Below, piece by piece: positions 1 through 7,792 of a stretch of DNA of 21,457 bases (its first letter is position 1; every line of letters begins with the position of its first letter). A program made the translations under genes and the position numbers. The notes beneath the pieces are model-generated. The model did not search any database, was not told the DNA's origin, and worked only from the letters and a program-made list of their open reading frames with translations. The DNA is from JBFXDW01 sp050180745 (GTDB taxonomy: Bacteria > Pseudomonadota > Alphaproteobacteria > UBA9219), in contig JBFXDW010000025.1 of NCBI GenBank assembly GCA_050180745.1, positions 1 to 21,457 of the forward strand, given 5' to 3'.

Positions 1-219
1 ATACATGGGCAAGATGATGAAATTGTTCCCGAGTCATCTGTTGCCAAGCTGGTTGAAAAGCTTTCGGCACAAGGTAACATCGAAATTGATTATCGCATTG
101 TTCCGGGTACAGGCCACTTCTTTAATACCCAGCTGGATGTCTTGGAAGATCATGTTGACGATTATTTGAATCGAGCGATCTTGATGAGGCCTCCTGAACC
201 GATGCCGTTGATGGCTTAG
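1..219 (+). CDS. Alpha/beta hydrolase, C-terminal fragment (COG2945-like)
   Basis: This is the 3' end of a gene entering from the left edge; 72 codons are visible in frame 1 before a TAG at 217-219. The fragment begins IHGQDDEIVP, the usual strand and loop carrying the catalytic acid of an alpha/beta hydrolase (probably the second Asp, visible residue 6). About 30 residues later it has GTGHFF with the catalytic His (visible residue 39). The spacing and the HFF motif followed by a short helix resemble the small COG2945 hydrolases of Proteobacteria. The nucleophile Ser and the oxyanion hole lie outside the window, so activity and substrate cannot be judged. The tail (RPPEPMPLMA) is short and low in complexity. 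It lies on the same strand as tyrS, 192 bp upstream, with a large palindrome between them. Confidence 0.75.
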   Translation: MHGQDDEIVPESSVAKLVEKLSAQGNIEIDYRIVPGTGHFFNTQLDVLEDHVDDYLNRAILMRPPEPMPLMA

Positions 220-226
220 GGCACGC

Positions 227-353
227 CGTCAAACAAGATTCTTTGGCCTGCAAATGGCACTTTCCTGCGCTTCCGCTGCTCAGGTACCTTTATGTACATT
301 CCGCTGCGGTTCTCGGAAAATGCCATTTTCGGCTCAAATTATCTTATTTGACG
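227..353. repeat. Long imperfect inverted repeat
   Basis: The arms 227-265 and 315-353 are reverse complements at 31 of 39 positions. The left arm begins CGTCAAACAAG and the right arm ends CTTATTTGACG. The 49-nt centre contains a 9-nt direct repeat TTCCGCTGC (271-279 and 299-307) and only patchy further pairing. No T tract follows on the plus strand, so it is not a classic intrinsic terminator. It fills most of the gap between the hydrolase gene and tyrS. It could be a dispersed palindromic element or a structured leader of tyrS; the sequence alone does not decide. Confidence 0.7.
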
Positions 354-411
354 ACATACCCTATAGCTCACCGCCTTCCTGTTATCTTTGAATCCTGAAA
401 GACTCCCTCTC

Positions 412-1647
412 ATGACACAATACAAATCCGATTTTTTGAACGTCTTAAACGAACGCGGCCACCTTCACCAATGCACAGATTACGAAGCGTTGGATAAAGC
501 CGCCTGCGATAGCGTTATCTCGGCCTATATCGGATTTGACGCGACCGCCGATAGCCTCCATGTCGGGAATATGGCGGGCATTATGCTCTTACGCCGTCTT
601 CAGCAAACAGGTCACAGGCCCATAACCCTGATGGGCGGAGCTACGACAAAAGTCGGCGATCCTTCGGGAAAAGATGAAACGCGCAAGATGAAAACAGATG
701 CCGAGATTGCCTCGAACATAACAGGCATGAAAAAATGTTTCTCAAAATACCTGACCTATGGCAACGGTCCTCAAGACGCTGTTATGGTCAATAATGCAGA
801 TTGGCTAGGCGATCTTGGTTATATTCAATTGCTGTGCGAAGTAGGACCTCATTTCACAATCAATCGTATGATGACCTTTGACTCGGTGAAGTTGAGATTA
901 GAGCGCGAACAGCCCCTCACCTTCCTTGAATTCAACTATATGATCATGCAGGCCTATGATTTCGTCGAACTTCACAAGCAACATGGCGTTACCTTGCAAA
1001 TGGGAGGCTCGGATCAGTGGGGCAACATTGTCAACGGAGTCGAGCTTGGTCGCCGCATGAAAAATCTGGAGCTTTTTGGGCTGACGACACCGCTTATCAC
1101 AAAAGCATCTGGCGAGAAGATGGGAAAAAGCGTCAATGGTGCGGTGTGGCTCAACGAGGATAGACTACCCGCCTATGATTTCTGGCAGTTCTGGAGAAAT
1201 ACAGAAGATGCTGATGTTGTCCGTTTCTTGAAAATCTTTACGGACCTTCCTTTAGATGAAATTAATCGTTTGGCACAATTGAAAGATGCGGAGATTAACG
1301 AGGCAAAAAAAATCCTTGCCTTTGAAGCGACAAAGATGTGTCACGGCGAAGAGGCCGCAACCCAAGCTGCCGCGACAGCTGCCGCGACTTTTGAGGCAGG
1401 TGGCATTGGTGCAGACTTGCCGAGTTACGAGCTAACGGCTGACACCTCTCTTGCGGAGATCATAGTTGCGCTAGGCTTTGCTGAATCAAAAGGTGAAGTG
1501 AAACGCCTTATCACACAAGGCGGCGTAAAGCTGAATGATCAAACGATAGATGATATCGCAAGAATCGTGTCAGATTCCGATATCGCCTCTGGTGAGGCTC
1601 GCCTTAGTGTGGGCAAGAAAAAACACGCTGTGCTTAGAGGGAAATAA
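412..1647 (+). CDS. tyrS: Tyrosyl-tRNA synthetase
   Basis: Class I aminoacyl-tRNA synthetase that charges tRNA-Tyr in the cytoplasm. From the ATG at 412 the product has 411 residues, the usual length for the proteobacterial TyrRS. The HIGH-class motif reads HVGN (residues 50-53), preceded by YIGFDATADSL. The tyrosine-pocket region QMGGSDQWGN is present. The KMSKS loop reads KMGKS (236-240). A C-terminal S4 RNA-binding domain covers about 345-405. A TTG at 388 would add eight residues (MNPERLPL), but related proteins begin with M-x-YKSDFL, so the ATG at 412 is preferred. Neither start has a strong Shine-Dalgarno; the nearest purine-rich stretch is GAAAG about 12-16 nt upstream. Nothing looks broken. 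Confidence 0.97.
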   Translation: MTQYKSDFLNVLNERGHLHQCTDYEALDKAACDSVISAYIGFDATADSLHVGNMAGIMLLRRLQQTGHRPITLMGGATTKVGDPSGKDETRKMKTDAEIASNITGMKKCFSKYLTYGNGPQDAVMVNNADWLGDLGYIQLLCEVGPHFTINRMMTFDSVKLRLEREQPLTFLEFNYMIMQAYDFVELHKQHGVTLQMGGSDQWGNIVNGVELGRRMKNLELFGLTTPLITKASGEKMGKSVNGAVWLNEDRLPAYDFWQFWRNTEDADVVRFLKIFTDLPLDEINRLAQLKDAEINEAKKILAFEATKMCHGEEAATQAAATAAATFEAGGIGADLPSYELTADTSLAEIIVALGFAESKGEVKRLITQGGVKLNDQTIDDIARIVSDSDIASGEARLSVGKKKHAVLRGK

Positions 1648-1700
1648 AGAGCTTTAATGTGGCTTTTTTGTGAATACGAAACGGTTCAGGCCTATTCGGC

Positions 1701-1730
1701 TTGAATTTTGCCATATATTCCCCATATCAT
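1701..1730 (+). promoter_or_regulatory. Candidate sigma-70 promoter of the BI-1 family gene
   Basis: TTGAAT (1701-1706) and TATCAT (1725-1730) with 18 bp between them match the -35 and -10 consensus at 4/6 and 5/6. They sit about 45 bp upstream of the ATG at 1775 and after the tyrS stop. This is pattern matching only. Confidence 0.35.
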
Positions 1731-1774
1731 AGTTACGAATCAATTCCTGACCACAAATATGTAGAGGTTTACCC

Positions 1775-2485
1775 ATGGCTAATCCCCTTTTCCGCACCTC
1801 ATCTGTTGGTGACGCGCAATCCGCAAGCGTTGATCAAGGTTTGCGTGCCCATATGCAACGCATCTTTAACTACATGGGCGGCGGCTTGGCCTTAACGGGT
1901 GTTGTTGCCTATCTTGTAGCTAACACACCGCTGGCAGCTCTTGTCTTTGGCACGCCACTGCAGTGGCTCTTTATTCTTGCGCCATTCGCGATCATTTTTT
2001 ACATGAGCTTCAAAATGGAGAATATGCCTTTGGGGCGGATGCAAACGCTCTATTGGACCTTCTGTGGTCTTATGGGCGTTTCAATGGCAACCATTTTTAT
2101 GGTTTATACTGGTGCTAGTGTGGCGCGCGCCTTCTTCATCACGGCGGCAACCTTTGGCGCTATGAGCCTTTGGGGCTATACAACGAAAAAGGACCTAACA
2201 AGTTTTGGGGCGTTCCTGATGATGGGTGTTCTTGGCTTGTTTATTGCCTCGCTCGTCAACATTTTCATGCAGTCTAACATGATGCAATGGGTTGTGTCTG
2301 TCGCGGGTGTGTTTATCTTTACCGGCCTTACTGCCTATGACGTGCAAACGCTGAAACACATGTATCAAATGGGCTGGGGTAAAGAGGCTAACAACAAGAT
2401 GGCTGTGATGGGTGCTATCCGTCTCTACATCAACTTTATCAATGCGTTCCAGTTCCTGTTATCACTTACAGGTGAACGGCGCTAG
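1775..2485 (+). CDS. Bax inhibitor-1 (BI-1/YccA/YbhL) family inner-membrane protein
   Basis: A 236-residue, very hydrophobic protein of the Bax inhibitor-1 superfamily (TMBIM/YccA/YbhL type), inserted in the cytoplasmic membrane. It has a short polar N-terminus (about residues 1-27) and then six to seven hydrophobic segments. The family signature near the C-terminus reads GLTAYDVQTLKHMY, with the conserved Asp of the putative pH/Ca2+-sensing pair, and is followed by the last hydrophobic stretch. Relatives are proposed to be ion-leak channels or modulators of membrane proteases such as FtsH; nothing here shows which applies. The ATG at 1775 follows AGAGG about 8 nt upstream. Its stop TAG (2483-2485) overlaps the stop of the facing HAD gene within one CTAG, leaving no room for a terminator between the two. 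Confidence 0.92.
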   Translation: MANPLFRTSSVGDAQSASVDQGLRAHMQRIFNYMGGGLALTGVVAYLVANTPLAALVFGTPLQWLFILAPFAIIFYMSFKMENMPLGRMQTLYWTFCGLMGVSMATIFMVYTGASVARAFFITAATFGAMSLWGYTTKKDLTSFGAFLMMGVLGLFIASLVNIFMQSNMMQWVVSVAGVFIFTGLTAYDVQTLKHMYQMGWGKEANNKMAVMGAIRLYINFINAFQFLLSLTGERR

Positions 2486-3099
2486 ACCACAACACGCCGC
2501 GCGGTGAGTCTCATCATGGGCTCATCGTGCGGCAGATTGCCATAGGCGATACTGTCCTCAAAAGGACCATTCTCTTTCATATAAGCCGCAATCAGGGAAG
2601 CTTTGGTTTCGCGCACGCAGTTGCCGCCGTGGCTCATGCGACCTGTTGCTAGGCCGTCTTTAATTTCAAGCTCTGTACATATCAAACTATTATAAGGAAG
2701 ATCGGTTAAGAGACGTGGCAGATAAACATTGAGCCCTCCGCTTGCGATCACAATATGATGCCCCTGTTCATGATGCGCCAACAAAGCTTTTTTAGTCGTC
2801 TCTATCCAATGCGGCCAGTCCGAGATGGCCTCTGCTGCTTTTGCCAGATCATCAACAGGTATGCCAGACAGCGTCTCTTGTAAAAGGCATTCTTTAAAAA
2901 GGGAGCGCCGATCCTGCCCTGCCAAAGCCGTCAATCGAGCCCAAAGAGCTTTTACACAAGCAACATAACAGCGCTGCCGCCCTGCTACAGCAAGCAGAAA
3001 CGGCCATAAGGAATCATGCTCTACGAGCGTTCCATCAAAGTCAAAAATAGCAATGGTGGGGCAAATCCCTTGTTTAGATTCAAAAGATTTTTTTTTCAT
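2482..3099 (-). CDS. HAD-IB family phosphatase (phosphoserine phosphatase-like)
   Basis: A 205-residue haloacid dehalogenase-superfamily hydrolase of subfamily IB. Motif I is DFDGTL with nucleophile Asp20 and acid/base Asp22. Residues 26-110 form a helical C1-type cap. Motif II is ASGG (Ser120), motif III is ETKASL (Lys166). Motif IV reads YGNLPHDEPM (Asn188, Asp192), where most relatives have GDSxxD. The substrate is unknown; relatives include phosphoserine phosphatase and small-molecule phosphomonoesterases. The start is supported by a G-rich ribosome-binding stretch just upstream on the minus strand (GGAAATGGGGGG). The N-terminus is Lys-rich with no signal peptide, so the protein is cytoplasmic. 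It lies downstream of hemY on the same strand, but a strong terminator-like hairpin (3131-3238) separates them, so it may be expressed independently. Confidence 0.88.
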   Translation of the reverse strand: MKKKSFESKQGICPTIAIFDFDGTLVEHDSLWPFLLAVAGRQRCYVACVKALWARLTALAGQDRRSLFKECLLQETLSGIPVDDLAKAAEAISDWPHWIETTKKALLAHHEQGHHIVIASGGLNVYLPRLLTDLPYNSLICTELEIKDGLATGRMSHGGNCVRETKASLIAAYMKENGPFEDSIAYGNLPHDEPMMRLTARRVVV

Positions 3100-3130
3100 T
3101 TTTTTATCCCCCCATTTCCTTGCAATAGTT

Positions 3131-3238
3131 AAAAAAAAACAAATGGGACCCCAGCCTTCGCTGGGGTGACGGTTGGGTTGTAAGGACAGGTCTACCTACA
3201 CTTCCGTCACCCCAGCGAAGGCTGGGGTCCCATTTGTT
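3131..3238 (-). terminator. Perfect 35-bp inverted repeat plus T9: likely terminator of the hem operon
   Basis: Positions 3138-3172 and 3204-3238 are exact reverse complements (35/35) around a 31-nt loop. Each arm holds its own hairpin (CCCCAGC-CTTCG-CTGGGG). Reading on the minus strand, the stem ends in GTT and continues into nine T residues (complement of 3131-3139), the form of an intrinsic terminator placed after hemY and before the HAD gene. The arm sequence (GTCACCCCAGCG...) has the look of a dispersed proteobacterial palindromic repeat, so a mobile-type element appears to provide the terminator. Confidence 0.8.
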
Positions 3239-3269
3239 ATAGCCAATCCAATAACAAGGAGCTGCAAAC

Positions 3270-4613
3270 CTAATAAGGTCCGTTGACACACCGCGTCTCT
3301 TCAGCATGAGGAACCTTTCGGCCACTTCCCGGAACAGCCCATTCGATTTTGTTAAAGGCCCCACAGGATGGGCATGCAGCTTCCCACGTTTCATGGCTCT
3401 GTCCGCACGACGCACACAACCACACAGGATCAAGCGGAGCAACAGCCGCCTTAGCAAGCCATTCAGTAGCTGCCTGCTCGTCCTTATTCTGGCGACGTTC
3501 TAAGCGCACCAGTAACTCATAAGTGTAACGTGTCGCACCGCCACGAGCCTCCAGAGTCAAAAGAGCATGACGTGCCTGCCCCCACAAATCAGCCTTTAAC
3601 GCAGCTTCAGCGATTGCGGTAAGGCTTACGGGATCATTTGCTTTACTCCGTACTAACTTCTGAATAAGCTTAATAGCTTTAATCGGCTTATCCGGCTTAG
3701 CAGCCCAATAAAGCAGAGGCAAAAATTCAGGATGTGGCATATGGCGCCATATTTTTTGAATTAAGTGCCGTGCAGCACGATCACGCCCTGTTACAATTTG
3801 CGTTTCTATAAAAATTAGCAGCGCAGGAATCCAGTTCGGAGTCAATTCATGCGCCTTTTTAGCTAAGCGAAAGGCCTGTTGCGGTTGGCTGGTCCGTAAG
3901 GCTTCTCTGGCACGAGCTAAAAGAAGAGCAGATTCCTGTTGATCTCCCTCCTCGCCATAAAAAAACCTTCCCTTGCGGGCTGCCTCAAATGAGCTTAAAG
4001 CCAACGGCCAGTTTCTCTGCTGTGCCGAGATTTGAAAACGCACGTGATGAATCCACGGTAGAGCACCCTTTTTCTTCTCGAGTTTAGCGGCCAGAGAGAG
4101 AGCCTCTTCATAATCCTGAAACCGTAGCGCCGCCATAATAAGTCCGCGATAGCCTAAAATAGCCGTCTCATCTTGCTCTGCCATAGCTTCAAAAAGGGTC
4201 TTCGCGCGATCATGCTCTCCCGCGAGTTGTGCTGTTTGTGCTTCTAATAAAAGGACTTGGGGTTGCGCCCCAAGATAACGCCGCGCCCGTTTTGCGTGCA
4301 ATTGAGCTGTCTTGGGATCATGCGCAGCTAACGATGACAACCCTTTACTTATTTCATCCTGACCTAGCCCAGATTTCTTTAACTTATTTTGCAGTTTGAA
4401 AAAACGTGGGCTGTCCCAAAGAAACCGCCACAAGCGATGAAGACAAAGAGTCAGATAGAGAAGCCCGCCTACGAATACGATTAATACGGCAACAGATGTA
4501 TCAATCACAAAATCGTGCCATACGATCCGCGCTGTTCCTGGCGCGTCCATCAGCCATAGGGCCAAAAGGACGAGGATTGTTATGCGTAAAAGAAAACCAA
4601 TGACGTATCTCAT
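3270..4613 (-). CDS. hemY: HemY-like membrane protein with TPR repeats and zinc ribbon
   Basis: A 447-residue inner-membrane protein of the proteobacterial HemY family (COG3898), which is distinct from the protoporphyrinogen oxidase also called HemY. Two N-terminal transmembrane segments (about residues 4-22 and 38-60) make up the HemY_N domain. A long alpha-helical TPR-like region follows (about 100-390). The C-terminus has a CxxC-x10-CxxC zinc-ribbon-like motif (Cys400, 403, 414, 417) in DPVWLCASCG...CPSCGAF, a form I associate with alphaproteobacterial members. Its biochemical role is uncertain; gene order ties it to tetrapyrrole synthesis or to membrane organisation with Mic60. Its ATG overlaps the mic60 stop by four bases (ATGA), implying translational coupling. 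It is the last gene of the operon before the terminator-like repeat. Confidence 0.9.
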   Translation of the reverse strand: MRYVIGFLLRITILVLLALWLMDAPGTARIVWHDFVIDTSVAVLIVFVGGLLYLTLCLHRLWRFLWDSPRFFKLQNKLKKSGLGQDEISKGLSSLAAHDPKTAQLHAKRARRYLGAQPQVLLLEAQTAQLAGEHDRAKTLFEAMAEQDETAILGYRGLIMAALRFQDYEEALSLAAKLEKKKGALPWIHHVRFQISAQQRNWPLALSSFEAARKGRFFYGEEGDQQESALLLARAREALRTSQPQQAFRLAKKAHELTPNWIPALLIFIETQIVTGRDRAARHLIQKIWRHMPHPEFLPLLYWAAKPDKPIKAIKLIQKLVRSKANDPVSLTAIAEAALKADLWGQARHALLTLEARGGATRYTYELLVRLERRQNKDEQAATEWLAKAAVAPLDPVWLCASCGQSHETWEAACPSCGAFNKIEWAVPGSGRKVPHAEETRCVNGPY

Positions 4614-5575
4614 TCACTAGGCTCTTTCGGTTGAGTAGTATCGTTTTTAAGTAATATCAACTGTGCAGCAAGAGCATCTAAAAACTGATCCGTTTTCATA
4701 CGTTCTTCAGCGCGAATGCGCCAGTCTTTAGCTACTTCTTTGACATCATCGGAAAGTTCATCAAGCTTCTTGATCGCGCTTGCGATCTTATGTGCCGTTA
4801 TATCCGTTTCAATATTCGCAAAGGTAAGAGTCTTTCCTTGTTCCTTACTAAGCGAACGAATGGAAATTAGATCTTCAAGAGCAACTACAAGACGATCCTG
4901 CCATGTTTTTACGCCGCTTTTACGAATGGCAGCTTGTGCTTGAGGCGCCAAAGCAACCCATGCTCTATGCAACGTCTCTGGCGTAGCCACGCCTTTCATC
5001 GAGTAAGGTTCCAAAAGACGAATAAGTTCGTTTAATTTTTCATCTCGTGGCGGTACTAGATCGCGCAACACAGATATTTCTTTTTCAAACGACAAACCGC
5101 TTCGTGCGGCATCGCGCAGCTCTACAAAAGCCAGAATTGTTGCGACCCCTGTTTGGGCTTCGCTTTTAACATTTTCTGTTTTCTGAAGTGAGTCATTAAG
5201 ACGTGATTCAAATCCTTTAAGCGCACCCGCTAGATCAATTAAATCACCTTTGACGGCGTTAAAATCATTTGTTGTTGTGTCTGGCTCTTTTGCGGCTTCT
5301 GTTGCCGTTGCCATCACAGATTCCTTCCCCATCTTTTCCTCAATGAGGCTTACGCGTTGTTCAAGCCGATCAAGGCGATCTGTGATTGCTAAGTTAGCCA
5401 CCTTACCACTTGGTAATGTCCATATGAAATAACCGCCTACGGCCCCACCTGCAATCACAGCAAACAGAACAAGAAAGAAAACTATAGAAAGAGGAATTTG
5501 CCTTGTACGCCGTCTCTCAAGACCTTGAGGATTTTCCTCTTCTAACGTTTCTTGCGATTGATCTTTTTCTGTCAT
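4610..5575 (-). CDS. Mic60/mitofilin homologue
   Basis: A 321-residue membrane-anchored coiled-coil protein. It has an acidic cytoplasmic N-terminus (residues 1-20), the basic patch RRRTR, and one transmembrane segment (about 27-52, rich in Gly/Ala). Helical coiled-coil-like segments lie at about 62-85 and 100-135. A C-terminal helical region (about 200-305) ends in DWRIRAEERM and is the mitofilin-type domain. The position between hemD and hemY is the well-known location of alphaproteobacterial mic60, whose mitochondrial descendant shapes cristae; bacterial versions are associated with intracytoplasmic membrane formation. The family assignment rests mainly on topology and synteny, since this protein diverges fast. 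It is at the short end for the family. It starts 10 nt after hemD ends and overlaps hemY by 4 nt. Confidence 0.82.
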   Translation of the reverse strand: MTEKDQSQETLEEENPQGLERRRTRQIPLSIVFFLVLFAVIAGGAVGGYFIWTLPSGKVANLAITDRLDRLEQRVSLIEEKMGKESVMATATEAAKEPDTTTNDFNAVKGDLIDLAGALKGFESRLNDSLQKTENVKSEAQTGVATILAFVELRDAARSGLSFEKEISVLRDLVPPRDEKLNELIRLLEPYSMKGVATPETLHRAWVALAPQAQAAIRKSGVKTWQDRLVVALEDLISIRSLSKEQGKTLTFANIETDITAHKIASAIKKLDELSDDVKEVAKDWRIRAEERMKTDQFLDALAAQLILLKNDTTQPKEPSE

Positions 5576-5585
5576 CTCTACCTCA

Positions 5586-6290
5586 TTAAACTAAATCCAA
5601 TATAGATTCCAAATGTGGCGTGGAGGCGATTGTAATTCCCTGCCACGGTAATTCAGAAAGCTCCTCAGCAACAGCAGGACTTAATGCAAGAGCTTGCATA
5701 GTGTGACAAGCTGCCTCCAGCCCTTCGGTTTGAATGAGCCTTTTGAAAGTTTGCCCTGTTCGGCGAGAAAAGAAAAGAGCAAGATCAATTTTTCCTTCTC
5801 GAAGAGCACTTAAACAGGAATCCGGTAGTTTTTCTATGGGATCAGCACTGTAAACAGGCCATATTTCAACGGAGTAGCCATTTTGAGAGAGAAATTTTTC
5901 GCCCTCTTTCGTAGAAGTTAATGCACAAGGATAAAGGATTTTTGTTGATATAGGCATTTCGGCAGCTAGCTTTTGTGCAAGGGCCAGAGCATCATTGTCG
6001 CCTGTTTCTATGTTTTGAAAGCCAAATTCTCGAGCACGAGCAGCCGTGGCTTCTCCTACACAATAGCATGGACAGGACAGATCGAAGAGTTTCTTTTTCT
6101 GTGTGAGAACAGAAAACACCACTTGGCTGGTAACAAAAAGAAGATCAAATGGCTTTGCCACTTCTTCCGTTACAAGAGGTTTAATGTCCAACATCGGCGC
6201 GAGAATAACGCGACAGCCTTTTGCTTCCAGCACCATGAGTGTATCTGTGGCAACAAGCTGAGGACGGGTAAGAAGGACAGTCGGAGCCAT
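5586..6290 (-). CDS. hemD: Uroporphyrinogen-III synthase
   Basis: A 234-residue protein that cyclises hydroxymethylbilane to uroporphyrinogen III, the step after HemC. The family is poorly conserved. Supporting features are the N-terminal VLLTRP strand-loop of domain 1, ILAPMLDI and LLFVTSQ, the cross-over YCVGEATAARAREFGF, and the second-domain segment ILYPCALTS with ALFFSRRTGQTF. Length is typical, and no signal or membrane segment is seen. It lies 9 nt downstream of hemC and 10 nt upstream of mic60, so it belongs to the same transcript. The identification gains much from the operon position. Confidence 0.93.
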   Translation of the reverse strand: MAPTVLLTRPQLVATDTLMVLEAKGCRVILAPMLDIKPLVTEEVAKPFDLLFVTSQVVFSVLTQKKKLFDLSCPCYCVGEATAARAREFGFQNIETGDNDALALAQKLAAEMPISTKILYPCALTSTKEGEKFLSQNGYSVEIWPVYSADPIEKLPDSCLSALREGKIDLALFFSRRTGQTFKRLIQTEGLEAACHTMQALALSPAVAEELSELPWQGITIASTPHLESILDLV

Positions 6291-6299
6291 GCATTCCTT

Positions 6300-7259
6300 T
6301 TACTGGAGGCCACACCCTAATTGGGTTCCAAATCCTTCCGGTAGTTCGGCTTTAATTTCCAACCCTACCTTCTTCCCCAAAGTTTCTGCTTCCTGTAAAG
6401 AGGCAGTCATTCTTTTCTTCACAACCGTTTTTCCATCTACTGTTGCCGCCAATCCATCAAGAGAGCATCCGCCCTTTCCATCAGGTTGAGCTAATGCTGC
6501 AATCGGCAGATGACAGGATCCATCAAGTGTCCGAAGCAAAGCGCGCTCAGCTTTGGCGCACAACATAGTTTCTTCATGATTGATGGGCGTTAGCCAGCTT
6601 GTCATTTCCTCATCATCTTTACGAATTTGAACCCCTAATACGGCCTGCGCAGGAGCTGGCAACATTTGTTCATAAGAAAATACAGAAGCTACGCGGTCTC
6701 CTACGCCTAAACGTTGCAGACCGGCTAAAGCTAAAATTGTGGCGTCAACTTCTTCAGACATCAGTTTTTTCATGCGCGTATCAACGTTACCACGCAAAGG
6801 AACAACCTCAAGATCAGGACGCATAGCTAGGATTTGGGCTTTACGACGCAGGCTCGACGTTCCTACACGTGCGCCTTTCGGTAAATCCTCAACACAAGGA
6901 GCTAAAGGAGACAAAAGCGCATCACGTGGATCACCACGCTCTAACATGGCGATGAAAGTGAGGCCCTCTGGGTCCCACACCGACACATCTTTCATTGAAT
7001 GCACAGCCATATCAATCATACCGCTGTACAAGGCTTCTTCGATTTCTTTTGTGAAAAGTCCTTTGCTGCTGCCCATTTCAAGAAAGCTTTTTTCTTTTTG
7101 GGCTGGAGTCCAGTCTCCATTAGTCCGTATAGGAACAATCTCAATCTCGCATGCTGCACAAAATTCAGGATGGGCATCTAAAATCGCATGCCGTGCAATT
7201 TGCGCCTGAATTAAAGCAAGCGGACTACCTCGAGTTCCAAGGCGCAAGATTTGTTTCAT
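6300..7259 (-). CDS. hemC: Porphobilinogen deaminase (hydroxymethylbilane synthase)
   Basis: A 319-residue cytoplasmic enzyme that condenses four porphobilinogen molecules to hydroxymethylbilane. The N-terminus LRLGTRGSPLALIQ is the family signature. KGLFTKEIEEAL, DMAVHSMKDV and GTSSLRRKAQ carry substrate-binding Lys, Asp and Arg residues, and PLRGNVDTRM follows. The dipyrromethane cofactor attaches to Cys249 in LDGSCHLPIAALA. Length is normal. It is the first gene of the hem operon; the 185 bp upstream (7260-7444) must hold its promoter, but I could not pick convincing -35/-10 boxes there. The ATG is preceded by AAATAAATAAGG-like leader sequence with only a weak ribosome-binding site. Confidence 0.97.
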   Translation of the reverse strand: MKQILRLGTRGSPLALIQAQIARHAILDAHPEFCAACEIEIVPIRTNGDWTPAQKEKSFLEMGSSKGLFTKEIEEALYSGMIDMAVHSMKDVSVWDPEGLTFIAMLERGDPRDALLSPLAPCVEDLPKGARVGTSSLRRKAQILAMRPDLEVVPLRGNVDTRMKKLMSEEVDATILALAGLQRLGVGDRVASVFSYEQMLPAPAQAVLGVQIRKDDEEMTSWLTPINHEETMLCAKAERALLRTLDGSCHLPIAALAQPDGKGGCSLDGLAATVDGKTVVKKRMTASLQEAETLGKKVGLEIKAELPEGFGTQLGCGLQ

Positions 7260-7444
7260 AAGGACAGCCTTATTTATTTCTCAGGAGAGTCTCTTTGGAT
7301 TGGAGAATCACCTGTTTTACACACCCCTCCTTTTAACTATATTTTTACCATAGATTCAATGAGCTCATTTAAGGCGCATTTGTCATCGTATGGATTTCTC
7401 TAGAAAATGAAGAATTTGATGTAAGACAAGGGGCTAGACTTTAG

Positions 7445-7708
7445 CTAGACACTAAAATTCAGGTTTTCTCCGCGCCCTTGTGTGTCGGCATCCTCGGAAG
7501 TACCATATTGATCGTGCTCAGGATGGCGGCCTTCCTTGCGACGTTCCTTAGTTCTGGAGCTTCCTTCATCCTTAGGCGATGGAGCTACCGAATTCTGCGT
7601 GATTGGTGCAGCTGACTGTACCTGCACATTATGCAAGCCATTCGTTACCACTTCAGGTTGTGTAAGTGATTGCGGTGGAACGGGAACATTGACCGGTGTA
7701 ATTTGCAT
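7445..7708 (-). CDS. Small Pro/Gln-rich, charged hypothetical protein
   Basis: An 87-residue protein of unknown function. The N-terminal half (1-45) is rich in Pro, Val, Gln and Asn (MQITPVNVPVPPQSLTQP). The middle (46-75) is strongly charged and basic (SSRTKERRKEGRHPEHDQYG). The tail ends GRGENLNFSV. It looks intrinsically disordered with no membrane segment or signal peptide. A strong ribosome-binding site (AGGGGGGCGT before ATG on the minus strand) supports real translation. It is divergent from the DUF2336 gene across 144 bp. I recall similar short proteins with a P-rich head and an RGxxxxxSV-type tail beside DUF2336 genes in other alphaproteobacteria, but I cannot verify this here. Confidence 0.65.
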   Translation of the reverse strand: MQITPVNVPVPPQSLTQPEVVTNGLHNVQVQSAAPITQNSVAPSPKDEGSSRTKERRKEGRHPEHDQYGTSEDADTQGRGENLNFSV

Positions 7709-7792
7709 ACGCCCCCCTGCCTAACCCATAAAAACATATCCGTGTTCAGAACAATCATAACACAAAATCACTTATTGGAAATGAAGAATCTG

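Noticed and set aside
388..411. Upstream TTG start for tyrS
   Set aside because: It would add residues not found in related TyrRS proteins; the ATG at 412 gives the standard N-terminus.
1648..1680. Terminator after tyrS
   Set aside because: There is a T6 run (1665-1670), but only about three base pairs can form before it.
3104..3457. A 117-codon minus-strand frame running through the 3138-3238 inverted repeat
   Set aside because: It overlaps the conserved zinc-ribbon end of hemY in another frame, and its tail is translated repeat (DPSLRWGDG), a common artefact of such palindromes.
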